DNA from: Sulfuricaulis limicola
Lineage (GTDB): Bacteria > Pseudomonadota > Gammaproteobacteria > Acidiferrobacterales > Sulfurifustaceae
Length of the DNA stretch: 64,000 nt
Assembly: GCF_002355735.1 (NCBI RefSeq)
Contig: NZ_AP014879.1
Location: forward strand, 1,736,001-1,800,000
Direction: 5' to 3'
The notes under the pieces were generated by a model. That model did no database searches, was not told the DNA's origin, and was given only the letters and a program-made list of their open reading frames with translations. Shown in pieces: positions 47,067 through 55,606 of the stretch (positions within the stretch are counted from its first letter, which is position 1; the number at the start of each line of letters is the position of its first letter). The position numbers and the translations under genes are program-made.

Positions 47067-47855
47067 TTATCCAATTAACATGCGCACGCCCAGCACCGCC
47101 AGGAACACGGCGAAGAAGCGCCGCAGCACGGTGACCGGCAGGGTGTGCGTGAGCTTCGCGCCGAGCGGGGCGAACAACAGGCTGGATACCACAATCCCGG
47201 CAAACGCCGGCCAATAAAGATAGCCGCTGCTCCATTCAGGAAGACCGCTGTTATTCCAGCCGGTGGCGACAAAACCGGCGGCGCCGGCCAGGGCGATGGG
47301 CAGACCGCAGGCGCTGGACGTGGCCACCGCCTGCCGCAGGGAAAAGTTGCACCACACCAGGAACGGGGTGGTCAGTGTGCCGCCGCCGATGCCGAGCGCC
47401 GCTGAAATCGCGCCGATCACGCCGCCGGCGATGTTCGTGCCCACGCTGCCTGGCAAGTGGCCGCGCGGCGCCACCATGAGGTTGAAGCCGATCTGCGCCG
47501 CCACCAGCAATTCGAAAACACCGAACCACAGGCGCATCGCCTTGGTCGGCAGGAAATCGGCGATCACCGCGCCCAACAGTGCCCCGACCACAATGCCGGG
47601 CGTGAGCCGGCGGAACACGTCCCACTGCACCGCGCCATGCCGGTGATGCGCGCGCATGGAGGAAATCGAGGTGATGGCGATGGTCGCGAGCGAGGTGCCG
47701 ATGGCCAGATGCACGATCACCTCCGGGGAAACGCCCTGCCCCTGAAAAACGAACACCAGCACCGGAACGATGATGAGCCCGCCACCGACGCCGAGCAGGC
47801 CGGCGATCAGGCCGACGAAGGCGCCGACCACCAGATAGATGAGCAGGGTTTCCAT
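47067..47855 (-). CDS. TauE/SafE (TSUP) family membrane permease
   Basis: 262 aa with about eight membrane helices. The N-terminal GAFVGLIAGLLGVGGGLIIVPVLV and the repeated GVIGAISAALGIGGGTLTTPFLVW are the duplicated G-x-G-G-G signature of the TSUP family, which exports sulfite, sulfonates or sulfur intermediates and similar anions. The substrate cannot be predicted. It starts 3 bases after the permease stop codon, so the two are probably co-transcribed. Confidence 0.88.
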   Translation of the reverse strand: METLLIYLVVGAFVGLIAGLLGVGGGLIIVPVLVFVFQGQGVSPEVIVHLAIGTSLATIAITSISSMRAHHRHGAVQWDVFRRLTPGIVVGALLGAVIADFLPTKAMRLWFGVFELLVAAQIGFNLMVAPRGHLPGSVGTNIAGGVIGAISAALGIGGGTLTTPFLVWCNFSLRQAVATSSACGLPIALAGAAGFVATGWNNSGLPEWSSGYLYWPAFAGIVVSSLLFAPLGAKLTHTLPVTVLRRFFAVFLAVLGVRMLIG

Positions 47856-47858
47856 GCG

Positions 47859-49082
47859 TCAGTTTCCGGCCAGCTGATAGAGCTGAAACAGCACGAAACC
47901 CGTCGCCGAGAGGAAACCGGCGAGCGGAATCCAGGCCGGATAAATTGTTATCCCTTCCGGGCGCGGATGCTTGCGCTTGATGCGCACCAGCGACAGATTG
48001 ACCAGGGCGAACACTATCAGGATGACAAAACTCGTCGCCTTCGCCAGCGTCACCAGCGGCAGCCACAGGGCCAGGGCCAGGACAATCGCGGTGGCCACGG
48101 CCGTGGCCAGCAGCGGTGTCCGCGTGCGCGCATGGACTTTCCCCAGCGCGCGATGCAGCCAGCCCTCGCGGCTCATGCCGTACAAAACGCGCGCAGCCAT
48201 GATGATCTGGATCAACGCGCCGTTCACCACGGCGAAGATGCTGATCAGACTGATGAGCGTCGGCGCGGAACCGGTGGCCCGCTCGTAAATCAGCGCCAAC
48301 GGCGCGCGGCTCTGCGCCAGTTCAGCCGGCGGCAAGGCCAGCACCGCCACCAGCGCCACCAGCAGGTACAGGACGGTTGAAATCACGATCGTGATGACAA
48401 TGGCGAGCGGCAGGATGCGCCCCGGGTCCTTGACCTCCTCGGCCACGTTCACCATGTCCTCGAAACCGATGAAGGCATAGAACGCGAGAAATGCCCCCAG
48501 CATGATTCCCAGCCACACCCCGGTGTCGGGCGGCGGAATCAACTCCGGCAGGCGCGCCGGCAATGTACCCAGGCTGTCGCCCGCCACCAGGATAACCAGA
48601 ATCAGCCCGCCGACTTCGAACAGCGTGATCAGCGACGCCGCCATCACCGACTCGCTGATGCCCCAGGCCGCCAGCGCACCCAGCAGCAGCACCAGCAGCG
48701 TGACGGCGAGCCAGTCGGGCACCGGCACGAACACATGCAGATAACCGACGAAGCCGTTCGCGATCGTGGCCGCCGAGACCACGCCCGTCAGGATGATCAG
48801 AAATCCCACCAGCACCGACAGCACGCGCCGCTGCAGCCCTTCCTGCACATACACCGCCTCGCCCGCGCTGCGCGGATAACGCGCCGACAGTTCGGCATAG
48901 GACAGGCCCGTCAAACCCGCCAGCACCGCCGCCACGATGAACGAGACCGGCGCGTACAGGCCGGCCAGGCCCGCCACCTTGCCGACCAGCACGTAAATGC
49001 CGGCGCCGAGGATGGTGCCGAGGCCATACAGGACCAGCTGCGCCAGGGACAGCGTGCGTTTGAGTTCCGCAACGGGTGTCAT
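47859..49082 (-). CDS. APC-superfamily amino acid permease
   Basis: 407 aa from the ATG at 49082 (AGGAT eight bases before); a TTG at 49100 would add six residues. About twelve membrane helices. SLAQLVLYGLGTILGAGIYVLVGKVAGLAG is the first-helix G-x-G motif of the amino acid-polyamine-organocation family. AFIGFEDMVNVAEEVKDPGRILPLAI is the conserved loop after helix 6. Likely an amino-acid proton symporter or exchanger of the basic or small neutral type; substrate unknown. Confidence 0.88.
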   Translation of the reverse strand: MTPVAELKRTLSLAQLVLYGLGTILGAGIYVLVGKVAGLAGLYAPVSFIVAAVLAGLTGLSYAELSARYPRSAGEAVYVQEGLQRRVLSVLVGFLIILTGVVSAATIANGFVGYLHVFVPVPDWLAVTLLVLLLGALAAWGISESVMAASLITLFEVGGLILVILVAGDSLGTLPARLPELIPPPDTGVWLGIMLGAFLAFYAFIGFEDMVNVAEEVKDPGRILPLAIVITIVISTVLYLLVALVAVLALPPAELAQSRAPLALIYERATGSAPTLISLISIFAVVNGALIQIIMAARVLYGMSREGWLHRALGKVHARTRTPLLATAVATAIVLALALWLPLVTLAKATSFVILIVFALVNLSLVRIKRKHPRPEGITIYPAWIPLAGFLSATGFVLFQLYQLAGN

Positions 49083-49122
49083 GTGATTATCCTGTCTCAA
49101 ATATCCATTTATAAGATTTCAG

Positions 49123-49204
49123 AACCACAGATGAACACAGATAAACACGGATAACACATCTCGTTGATTTTTTTATCTGTGTCCATCCGTGTTCATCTGT
49201 GGTT
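49123..49204. repeat. Large inverted repeat (AACCACAGATGAACAC type)
   Basis: Arms 49123-49153 and 49174-49204 pair at 27 of 31 positions around a 20-base centre that is AT-rich with T7. It occupies the spacer between pgpA and the permease gene. Hairpins beginning AACCACAGATGAACACAGAT are a known type of dispersed intergenic repeat; it could act as a transcript end. Confidence 0.85.
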
Positions 49205-49234
49205 ACAAAAACTTATTTTGAGATAGCTTCTGGC

Positions 49235-49708
49235 TCATTTCGCCAGAAACACAATCCCCTGCAGCACCGCCAGAGAGTACAAACCGGCCAGGGCATCGTC
49301 CAGCATGTTGCCGAATCCACCCCGGATCCGGCGCTCGAGCTGGCGGATGGGAAACGGCTTCCAGATGTCGAACAGCCGGAAAAGGAGAAATCCCGCCACG
49401 ATCCATACCCATCCTGCGGGGGCCATGTACATGGTAATAAGGTATCCGACGATCTCGTCCCACACGATGCCGGGATGGTCATGCACGCCCAGGTCACGTT
49501 CCGTCACCTGACACAACCACACGCCCAGCCCGAACAACGCCAGCACGGTAACGGCGTAGCTCAATGCCGACAGGGGTTGCAGCAACAGATAGGCCGCGAT
49601 GCCAACCAGCGTGCCGAAGGTGCCCGGCGCCACCGGCGCCTTGCCGGCGCCGAATCCGAAGGCGAGGAAATGTGCGAGCCTGCGCAACGCGATCATGGGC
49701 GGAGACAC
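49235..49708 (-). CDS. pgpA: Phosphatidylglycerophosphatase A
   Basis: 157 aa with four hydrophobic segments. LAHFLAFGFGAGKAPVAPGTFGTLVGIAAYLLL, DLGVHDHPGIVWDEIVGYLITM, and FRLFDIWKPFPIRQLERRIRGGFGNMLDDALAGLYS are the conserved PgpA blocks. It removes phosphate from phosphatidylglycerophosphate in the inner membrane, the last step of phosphatidylglycerol synthesis. The GTG at 49708 is used; an ATG four codons later is equally possible, and neither has a good ribosome site. The helicase gene ends five bases upstream. Confidence 0.95.
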   Translation of the reverse strand: MSPPMIALRRLAHFLAFGFGAGKAPVAPGTFGTLVGIAAYLLLQPLSALSYAVTVLALFGLGVWLCQVTERDLGVHDHPGIVWDEIVGYLITMYMAPAGWVWIVAGFLLFRLFDIWKPFPIRQLERRIRGGFGNMLDDALAGLYSLAVLQGIVFLAK

Positions 49709-49712
49709 AATG

Positions 49713-51725
49713 TCATGCGGGCGAGGCCTCGCGCGCCTCCTGGCGGGTGGAATTATCGCGCGCGAAGAAGGCTACGACGTCCTGCAAGGTCCGGGTCAGC
49801 GGCATGGGCGGCAGGCTGGCGAGGAAGGTCTTGCCGTAGCCCTTGCTCAACAGGCGCGGGTCGCACAGCATCAGCACGCCATGATCGCTTTCGTCGCGAA
49901 TCAGGCGGCCGACACCCTGCTTCAGGGTGATCACGGCTTCCGGCAGCTGGTAGTCGGCGAACGGGCTGCGCCCGGCCTGTTCCATCGCCGCCGCGCGCGC
50001 CTGCAGCACCGGGTCGTCGGGTGAGGCGAACGGGAGTTTGTCGATGATCACGCAGGACAGCGCTTCGCCGCGCACGTCCACGCCTTCCCAGAAACTGCTG
50101 GTGCCGAGCAGCACGGCGTTGCCCAGGTCGCGAAAACGCCGCAACAATTCCGAGCGCGGGGCATCGCCCTGCACCAGCAGGGGAAAATCCAGTGCATCAC
50201 GCAGACGCGCAGCGGCAGCCTTGAGGGCGCGATGACTGGTGAACAGGATGAACGCACGTCCGCGGCTGGCCTGCAGTACCGGCAGCGCGGCGTCGATCAC
50301 GCGGTCCGTGTAATCCGGCGCCGACGGGACGGGCAGACCGGGCGGAATATATAAAAGCGTCTGTTGCGCATAATCAAAAGGGCTGTCCCACTGCCCGGTT
50401 TCGGCATCTTCGAGCCCCAACCGCGCCTGAAAGTGGACAAAGCTTTTTTTGACCGCGAGCGTGGCGGAGGTGAATATCCAGGCCTTCTTGCCGTTGCCGG
50501 TGTGGCTCCGGAAGGAAGCAGCAATATCGAGCGGCGTGAGATACAGCATGAAGCTGCGCGCCGTGGTCTCGAACCAGGCGACATAATCCGCCGGCGTGCT
50601 CTCGCTGATCATCAGCAGCCGGTCCAGCAGGTCCGAGGCACGGCGGGCGCCATTGGCCAACCCCTGTCCCTTGCCCGCGGCCTGGTCCAGCGCCGCGGAC
50701 AAGTTCGTCAGGCGCGTTTTCACTTCGGCCAGCGCCGCGTGCACCGCCTTGGCGTTTTCCAGTTTGTCCCAGGCATCGCGGCGCGGCTCCACGCCGAACG
50801 CCAGGCGGAAATCGGCCACCGCCTTTTCCAGCGCTTGCGCCGCCGCTGGCAGCCCGGCAACGCCGCTGTGCTCCTTAAGATCTTCGGCGATGCTGTCACG
50901 GCACAGGCTGACGAGCTGATGGCTGCTGAGCGAAATGCCGAGAAAATTCGACGCCACCTCCGGCAGCTGATGCGCCTCGTCGAAAATGACCGCCTCCACG
51001 CCCGGCAGCAGCTGGCCGAAGCCTTCCTCGCGCAGGGCCAGATCGGCGAAGAACAGATGATGATTGACCACCACCACGTCCGCGGCCAGTGCCTCGCGCC
51101 GCGCGCGGTTGACGAAACATTCGTCGTAATGCGCGCAGGAACTTCCGAGGCAGTTATCGGCGGTGGAGGTCACCCGCGGCCATAAATCGGAATCCTCGGG
51201 AATCGCGTTCATCTCGGCGATGTCGCCGCGCCGGGTGTGTCCGCCCCACTCGCGGATGCGCACCAGATTCGACTGGTCGCGCCGGCCGGCGAGACGTCCG
51301 TCCGTTTCCAGGCTGTCGAGACGGTAGCGGCAGAGATAATTGGAGCGGCCCTTGAGCAGGGCCGTGCTGACCGGCACCGCCAGCGCGTCTCGTACCAGCG
51401 GCAGGTCACGGTGATACAGCTGGTCCTGCAGGTGACGGGTGCCGGTCGAGATCAGGATTTTCCGGCCGGACAACAGCGCCGGCACCAGGTAGGCAAAGGT
51501 CTTGCCGGTGCCGGTTCCCGACTCGGCGATGAAAGCGGAATAATCCGCCAGCGCCTGCTCGATGCGTTCCGCCATTTCCTGTTGCGCGCGGCGCGGCGTG
51601 AAGCCTTCCAGCCGCGCGGCGAGCGGCCCGTCGGCACCGAGGATGTCCTTGCTGGAAATGACGGTTGAAATGGCTTGCTGCTCCTTGCGCCCGGAAAGTA
51701 CCGGCGATAAGCTGGCGCGAAGCAT
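49713..51725 (-). CDS. yoaA: DinG/YoaA-family Fe-S DNA helicase
   Basis: 670 aa, superfamily 2 XPD-like. FTPRRAQQEMAERIEQAL, Walker A ESGTGTGKT (about residue 66), four cysteines around CRYRLD and CLGSSCAHYDEC for a 4Fe-4S cluster (about 130-206), DEAH box VIFDEAHQLPEV, and C-terminal VLLGTSSFWEGVDVRGEALSCVIIDKLPFASPDDP with QGVGRLIRDESDHGV. It unwinds damaged or stalled DNA; YoaA acts with the HolC subunit in E. coli. Divergent from the TRAP operon. Confidence 0.92.
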   Translation of the reverse strand: MLRASLSPVLSGRKEQQAISTVISSKDILGADGPLAARLEGFTPRRAQQEMAERIEQALADYSAFIAESGTGTGKTFAYLVPALLSGRKILISTGTRHLQDQLYHRDLPLVRDALAVPVSTALLKGRSNYLCRYRLDSLETDGRLAGRRDQSNLVRIREWGGHTRRGDIAEMNAIPEDSDLWPRVTSTADNCLGSSCAHYDECFVNRARREALAADVVVVNHHLFFADLALREEGFGQLLPGVEAVIFDEAHQLPEVASNFLGISLSSHQLVSLCRDSIAEDLKEHSGVAGLPAAAQALEKAVADFRLAFGVEPRRDAWDKLENAKAVHAALAEVKTRLTNLSAALDQAAGKGQGLANGARRASDLLDRLLMISESTPADYVAWFETTARSFMLYLTPLDIAASFRSHTGNGKKAWIFTSATLAVKKSFVHFQARLGLEDAETGQWDSPFDYAQQTLLYIPPGLPVPSAPDYTDRVIDAALPVLQASRGRAFILFTSHRALKAAAARLRDALDFPLLVQGDAPRSELLRRFRDLGNAVLLGTSSFWEGVDVRGEALSCVIIDKLPFASPDDPVLQARAAAMEQAGRSPFADYQLPEAVITLKQGVGRLIRDESDHGVLMLCDPRLLSKGYGKTFLASLPPMPLTRTLQDVVAFFARDNSTRQEAREASPA

Positions 51726-51802
51726 ACATTATATAGAGCTCATTCATAACCATGCGGGTCGAATCCAGGCACTTGTCCGCACATGCGCCAACACGGCCTG
51801 CC

Positions 51803-52678
51803 ATGCTCCCTCATCTAATAATAAGAGGCACAGCGATCATCCTTTGTGGCCTGGTCCTGAATGCCTGCTCCATGGGCCAGATGGTGGCGCGCTCGTCGCT
51901 GTCCATCCTCGACAGCGGCAATGTCGCCATGAACCGCGAGACCGATCTGGAACTCGCGCGCGCCGCAATCCCGGCCAACCTCAAACTGATCGAAGGGCTG
52001 ATCCTGGAACTCCCGGACAACGCCGAACTGCGGCTGCAGGCGGCCCAGGGGTTTTACGGTTACGCCTACGGCTTCATCGAGGATGACGACAGCCAGCGCG
52101 CCTCCGCGCTGTACCGCCGCGGCCTGGAACACGCCCTGCGGGCGCTGGCGGTCGCGGGGGTTTCCGGCGACGTCGCCGCCCAGCCCCAGGAGGAGCTGGA
52201 GCGTCAACTCGCCACGCTCGACAACAGCGCCGTGCCGGCGCTGTTCTGGTCCGCCACCTGCTGGGGCAAGTGGATCGACATGAACCGCGACGAACCGGCG
52301 CGCATCGCCGAGATGGGCAAGGCGGCGGCGCTGATGGCGCGCGTGCTCGAACTTGACGAAAACTATTACCACGGCGGCGCGCACCTGTTCTTCGGCGTCT
52401 ATTACGGCGCCAAACCGCCGATGCTGGGCGGCGACTTCGAGCTCTCCGCCCGCCACTTCGACAAGGCCCGCGCCGTTACCGGCGGGAAGCTGCTGCTGGC
52501 CGACCTGCTGCGGGCCCAGTATCTCGCGCGCCAGCAACTCGACCGCCGGCAGTTCCACGAACGTCTGACCGCGATCGTCAATGCCCCGTCCGATGTATTT
52601 CCGGAAATGGCGCTGGTCAATGCCATTGCCAAGCAAAAAGCCGGACAATTACTCGCCAAAGAAAAAGAATGGTTTTGA
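51803..52678 (+). CDS. TRAP-associated lipoprotein TatT
   Basis: 291 aa from ATG 51803; an upstream ATG at 51752 would add 17 residues. Lipobox LNAC (about residue 22) and a helical repeat protein follow (NRETDLELARAAIPANLKLIEGLILELPDN, LLAQGFYGYAYGF-like TPR turns, YHGGAHLFFGVYYGAKPPMLGGDFELSARHFDKA). It matches TatT (TRAP-associated T component), which forms a trimer that binds the DctP-type binding protein and may feed it hydrophobic ligands. It overlaps dctP by ten bases. Confidence 0.88.
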   Translation: MLPHLIIRGTAIILCGLVLNACSMGQMVARSSLSILDSGNVAMNRETDLELARAAIPANLKLIEGLILELPDNAELRLQAAQGFYGYAYGFIEDDDSQRASALYRRGLEHALRALAVAGVSGDVAAQPQEELERQLATLDNSAVPALFWSATCWGKWIDMNRDEPARIAEMGKAAALMARVLELDENYYHGGAHLFFGVYYGAKPPMLGGDFELSARHFDKARAVTGGKLLLADLLRAQYLARQQLDRRQFHERLTAIVNAPSDVFPEMALVNAIAKQKAGQLLAKEKEWF

Positions 52679-53682
52679 GAAAATTTTGCGCGCTGTTGCT
52701 GTTGATGCTCTGGCTTCCCGTGACGCAGGCGCAGGACACCTATGTCCTCAAATTCGCCACGCTGGCGCCGCAAGGCTCCACCTGGATGAACATCATCGCC
52801 GACTGGGCCAAGGCCGTGGAGCAGGAAAGCCGGGGGCGGCTCACATTCAAGCTCTATTCCGGCGGCGTCTCGGGCGACGAGCCCGATGTGCTGCGCAAGA
52901 TCCGTTTCGGCCAGTTGCACGGTGGCGCCATGACCGGGCACGGCATCGGCTACATCTATTCGCCGGTGCGCGTGCTGGAAATCCCGTTCCTGTTCCGCAG
53001 CTACGACGAGATCGATCATGTGCGCGCGCAACTCATGCCGGACATCCGCAAGGGATTCCGTGACAACGGCTTCGAGCTGCTCGGCTGGATGGAAGTCGGC
53101 TTCATCCAGCTTTTCTCCAAACACCCCATCTACTCCCTCGAAGACCTGAGGAAGCGGCGCATCTGGCTGTGGCAGGGAGATCCCCTGGGCACCGCCTTCT
53201 TCACCGCCAGCGGCATCTCGCCGGTGCCGCTGCCGATCACCGAGGTTTTCACCAGCCTCTCCACCGGCCTGATCGACACCACCATCGCGCCGCCGCTCGG
53301 CGCCATCGCGCTGCAATGGTTTTCCAAAACACCCTACATGACCGAGATCCCGGTGATGGACGGCATCGGCGGGCTGCTGGTGTCGCGCCAGTTCTTCGAC
53401 AAGCTGCCGGCGGACCTGCAGGAGCTGCTGCGCCGCACCGGTGACGAAGCCGGGAAGCGCCTGCTCGTGGAAACCCGGCGCGACAACGCGAAAAGCCTGC
53501 AAGTGCTGAAGCAGCACGGCATTACCTTTACCAACGAATGGAAGGACAGCGACGCCGTGCTTTACGACCTGCGCGATCGCGCCGCCGCGGCGCTTGCCAA
53601 GGACAATTACATCCCGGCCGCGCTGTACACGCGCGCGCGCCGGGAACTGGACGCCTACCGCGCGCGCAAAGGCAAGCAGTGA
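52669..53682 (+). CDS. dctP: TRAP transporter substrate-binding protein (DctP family)
   Basis: 337 aa with a signal peptide ending near TQAQ (residue 22). YVLKFATLAPQGSTWMNIIADWAKAVEQES, GGVSGDEPDVLRKIRFGQLHGGAMTGHGIGYI, LRKRRIWLWQGDPLGTAFFTASGISPVPLPITEVFTSLSTGLIDTTIAPP are DctP-domain blocks. R-I-W is at the position of the ligand-clamping arginine motif, and a conserved G-L-I-D follows. It is the periplasmic solute receptor. Its partner TatT suggests a TatPT-type system, whose ligands may be lipophilic rather than C4-dicarboxylates. Confidence 0.92.
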   Translation: MVLRKFCALLLLMLWLPVTQAQDTYVLKFATLAPQGSTWMNIIADWAKAVEQESRGRLTFKLYSGGVSGDEPDVLRKIRFGQLHGGAMTGHGIGYIYSPVRVLEIPFLFRSYDEIDHVRAQLMPDIRKGFRDNGFELLGWMEVGFIQLFSKHPIYSLEDLRKRRIWLWQGDPLGTAFFTASGISPVPLPITEVFTSLSTGLIDTTIAPPLGAIALQWFSKTPYMTEIPVMDGIGGLLVSRQFFDKLPADLQELLRRTGDEAGKRLLVETRRDNAKSLQVLKQHGITFTNEWKDSDAVLYDLRDRAAAALAKDNYIPAALYTRARRELDAYRARKGKQ

Positions 53683-54191
53683 CCGGACAGGACTCGCACT
53701 CCGCCCGCAACCGCACCTGGACCGCCAGGCTCGAGTATTATTTCACCGGCATCGAAAGCGCCTTCGCCATTTTCGGGCTGGCCCTGATGCTCGCCCTGTC
53801 GCTGGTCGAAATCGTCCTGCGCAATTTCCTGCACTACTCGATTCCCGGCGCCGACGTCCTGATCCGCCACCTGGTCCTGTGGGTGAGTTTTCTCGGCGCC
53901 GTGATGGCGGTGCGTGAACGTCACATCAAGGTGGAAATCATCGCCGCCTGGCTGCCCGAGATCTGGCACCGCCGCCTCGAGCGGCCGATTTTCCTGTTCT
54001 CCGCGCTGGTCTGCGGCGTCATCGGCTGGGCGGCGGCGCGATTCTGGTACCAGGAGTGGCTCAACGCTCCCGCCGGCGAGCAATGGATCGCCCTGCTCAG
54101 CATCGTCATCCCGATGGGTTTCGTGCTGCTGACGCTGCACTTCGCAATGCGCTTCGTGATCGGTCCGCGCGCACGCGCGCGCACCCCATGA
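53679..54191 (+). CDS. dctQ: TRAP transporter small membrane subunit (DctQ family)
   Basis: 170 aa from a GTG (53679) that overlaps the dctP TGA by four bases (GTGA); no ATG gives the right length. Four membrane helices: FAIFGLALMLALSLVEIVLRNFL, VLIRHLVLWVSFLGAVMAVRE, FLFSALVCGVIGWAAARFW, and WIALLSIVIPMGFVLLTLHFAMRF. It partners DctM in the sodium-driven importer. Coupled to both neighbours by stop/start overlap. Confidence 0.92.
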   Translation: MTGQDSHSARNRTWTARLEYYFTGIESAFAIFGLALMLALSLVEIVLRNFLHYSIPGADVLIRHLVLWVSFLGAVMAVRERHIKVEIIAAWLPEIWHRRLERPIFLFSALVCGVIGWAAARFWYQEWLNAPAGEQWIALLSIVIPMGFVLLTLHFAMRFVIGPRARARTP

Positions 54192-55453
54192 CGCTCGCCA
54201 TCGTTGCCTTGCTGGTCCTGATTGCCGCCCTCGGCGTGCCCTTGTTCGTGGTGCTGGGGGCCGGCAGCCTGATCGCCACGCACGCGGCCGGTCTCGATCC
54301 GGCCGTCATGCTGGTGGAAATGCTGCGGCTCACGTCCTCGCCCAACCTCATGGCGATTCCGCTGTTCACGCTCGCGGGGGTCACGCTCGCGCGCGGTGGC
54401 GCGCCGCAACGGCTGGTGCAACTGTTCAATGCCGGCTTCGGCTGGATGCCGGGCGGACTGGCGGTCGTGGCGCTCACGGTCTGCGCCTTCTTCACCGCGT
54501 TCTCCGGCGCTTCCGGCGTCACCATCCTGGCGCTCGGCGGCCTGCTGTATCCGATGCTGACGGGCGAAAACTATTCGAAGCGCTTCTCGCTCGGACTGCT
54601 GACGGCTTCCGGATCGCTCGGCCTGCTGTTCCCGCCCAGCCTGGCGGTACTGCTGTACGGCATCGTCGCGGGCGTCAGCATCGAACATCTCTTCACCGCC
54701 GGCATCGTGCCCGGAACGATCCTGCTGGTCATGCTGGCGCTCTACGCCATGGTCACCTCCCACCGCATCGGCATTCCCCGGCACACGTTTTCCTTCGCGG
54801 CACTGGTCGCCGCCGCGCGCGCCGGATTCTGGGACATCCTGCTGCCCGTTGGCATCATCGGCGGGCTGCTGGGCGGCTACGTGACCGTGACTGAGGCGGC
54901 GTCCTGCGCCGCGGCCTGGGCGCTGCTGCTGGAAACCGTGATCCACCGGCGCCTGAATACGCGCGCCGTGTATTACGGGGTATTCCGTGAAACCTGCGTG
55001 CTGGTGGGCAGCCTGCTGATCATCCTCGGCATCGCGCTCGGCCTGACCAACCTCCTGATCGACGCCCAGGTACCCATGAAGATGCTGTCCCTGCTCGAGC
55101 AGGACGTGCACAGCCAGCTGCAATTCCTGCTGCTACTCAATATTTTCCTGCTGGCCGTCGGCTGCGTCATGGATATTTTTTCCGCCACCATGGTGATCGT
55201 GCCGCTGATCCTGCCGCTGGCGCAGCATTTCGGGGTCGATCCGGTGCACCTCGGTATCATCTTCCTGGCCAACCTGGAGATCGGCTATCTCACCCCGCCG
55301 GTCGGCATCAACCTGTTCCTCGCCAGCCAGCGCTTCCGCGAGCCCATCCTGGGCCTGTTCCGCGCCGCCCTGCCGTTTCTCCTTATTATGCTGGTCTGGC
55401 TGGCGCTGGTGACCTACCTCCCGCCGCTTTCGCTGTGGTGGAAGAAAATATAG
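54188..55453 (+). CDS. dctM: TRAP transporter large membrane subunit (DctM family)
   Basis: 421 aa with about twelve helices; ATG 54188 overlaps the dctQ stop (ATGA). PLFVVLGAGSLIATHAAG, FFTAFSGASGVTILALGGLLYPML, and SGSLGLLFPPSLAVLLYGIVAGVSIEHLFTAGIVPG are typical DctM/ion-transporter-superfamily blocks. LILPLAQHFGVDPVHLGIIFLANLEIGYLTPPVGINLFLASQ contains the conserved L-T-P-P-V-G. It carries the transport path for the substrate delivered by DctP. No terminator is obvious in the following 150 bases. Confidence 0.93.
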   Translation: MTLAIVALLVLIAALGVPLFVVLGAGSLIATHAAGLDPAVMLVEMLRLTSSPNLMAIPLFTLAGVTLARGGAPQRLVQLFNAGFGWMPGGLAVVALTVCAFFTAFSGASGVTILALGGLLYPMLTGENYSKRFSLGLLTASGSLGLLFPPSLAVLLYGIVAGVSIEHLFTAGIVPGTILLVMLALYAMVTSHRIGIPRHTFSFAALVAAARAGFWDILLPVGIIGGLLGGYVTVTEAASCAAAWALLLETVIHRRLNTRAVYYGVFRETCVLVGSLLIILGIALGLTNLLIDAQVPMKMLSLLEQDVHSQLQFLLLLNIFLLAVGCVMDIFSATMVIVPLILPLAQHFGVDPVHLGIIFLANLEIGYLTPPVGINLFLASQRFREPILGLFRAALPFLLIMLVWLALVTYLPPLSLWWKKI

Positions 55454-55573
55454 GGCTGTCGCGTCTATCTCCGCATCGGCTGAAATTATAAATTGGATGC
55501 GGAGGACTAGCGGTGACCTGTTCCAGCCTGCTTTTCAAAATCTTCGGTCGTTCGCGCGGTTAACGGGACCTTG

Positions 55574-55590
55574 CCGTAAGCCTTTTACGG
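55574..55590 (+). promoter_or_regulatory. Small inverted repeat in the leader of the PhnD-like gene
   Basis: CCGTAA (55574-55579) and TTACGG (55585-55590) flank GCCTT, seventeen bases before the ATG at 55607. It could be an operator or a leader hairpin. The rest of the 153-bp gap from dctM shows no clear promoter. Confidence 0.35.
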
Positions 55591-55606
55591 TATCGTCACG
55601 ACAACC

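Noticed and set aside
55454-55606. Sigma-54 promoter upstream of the PhnD-like gene
   Set aside because: Several GG and GC pairs occur, but none has ten-base spacing with acceptable boxes.
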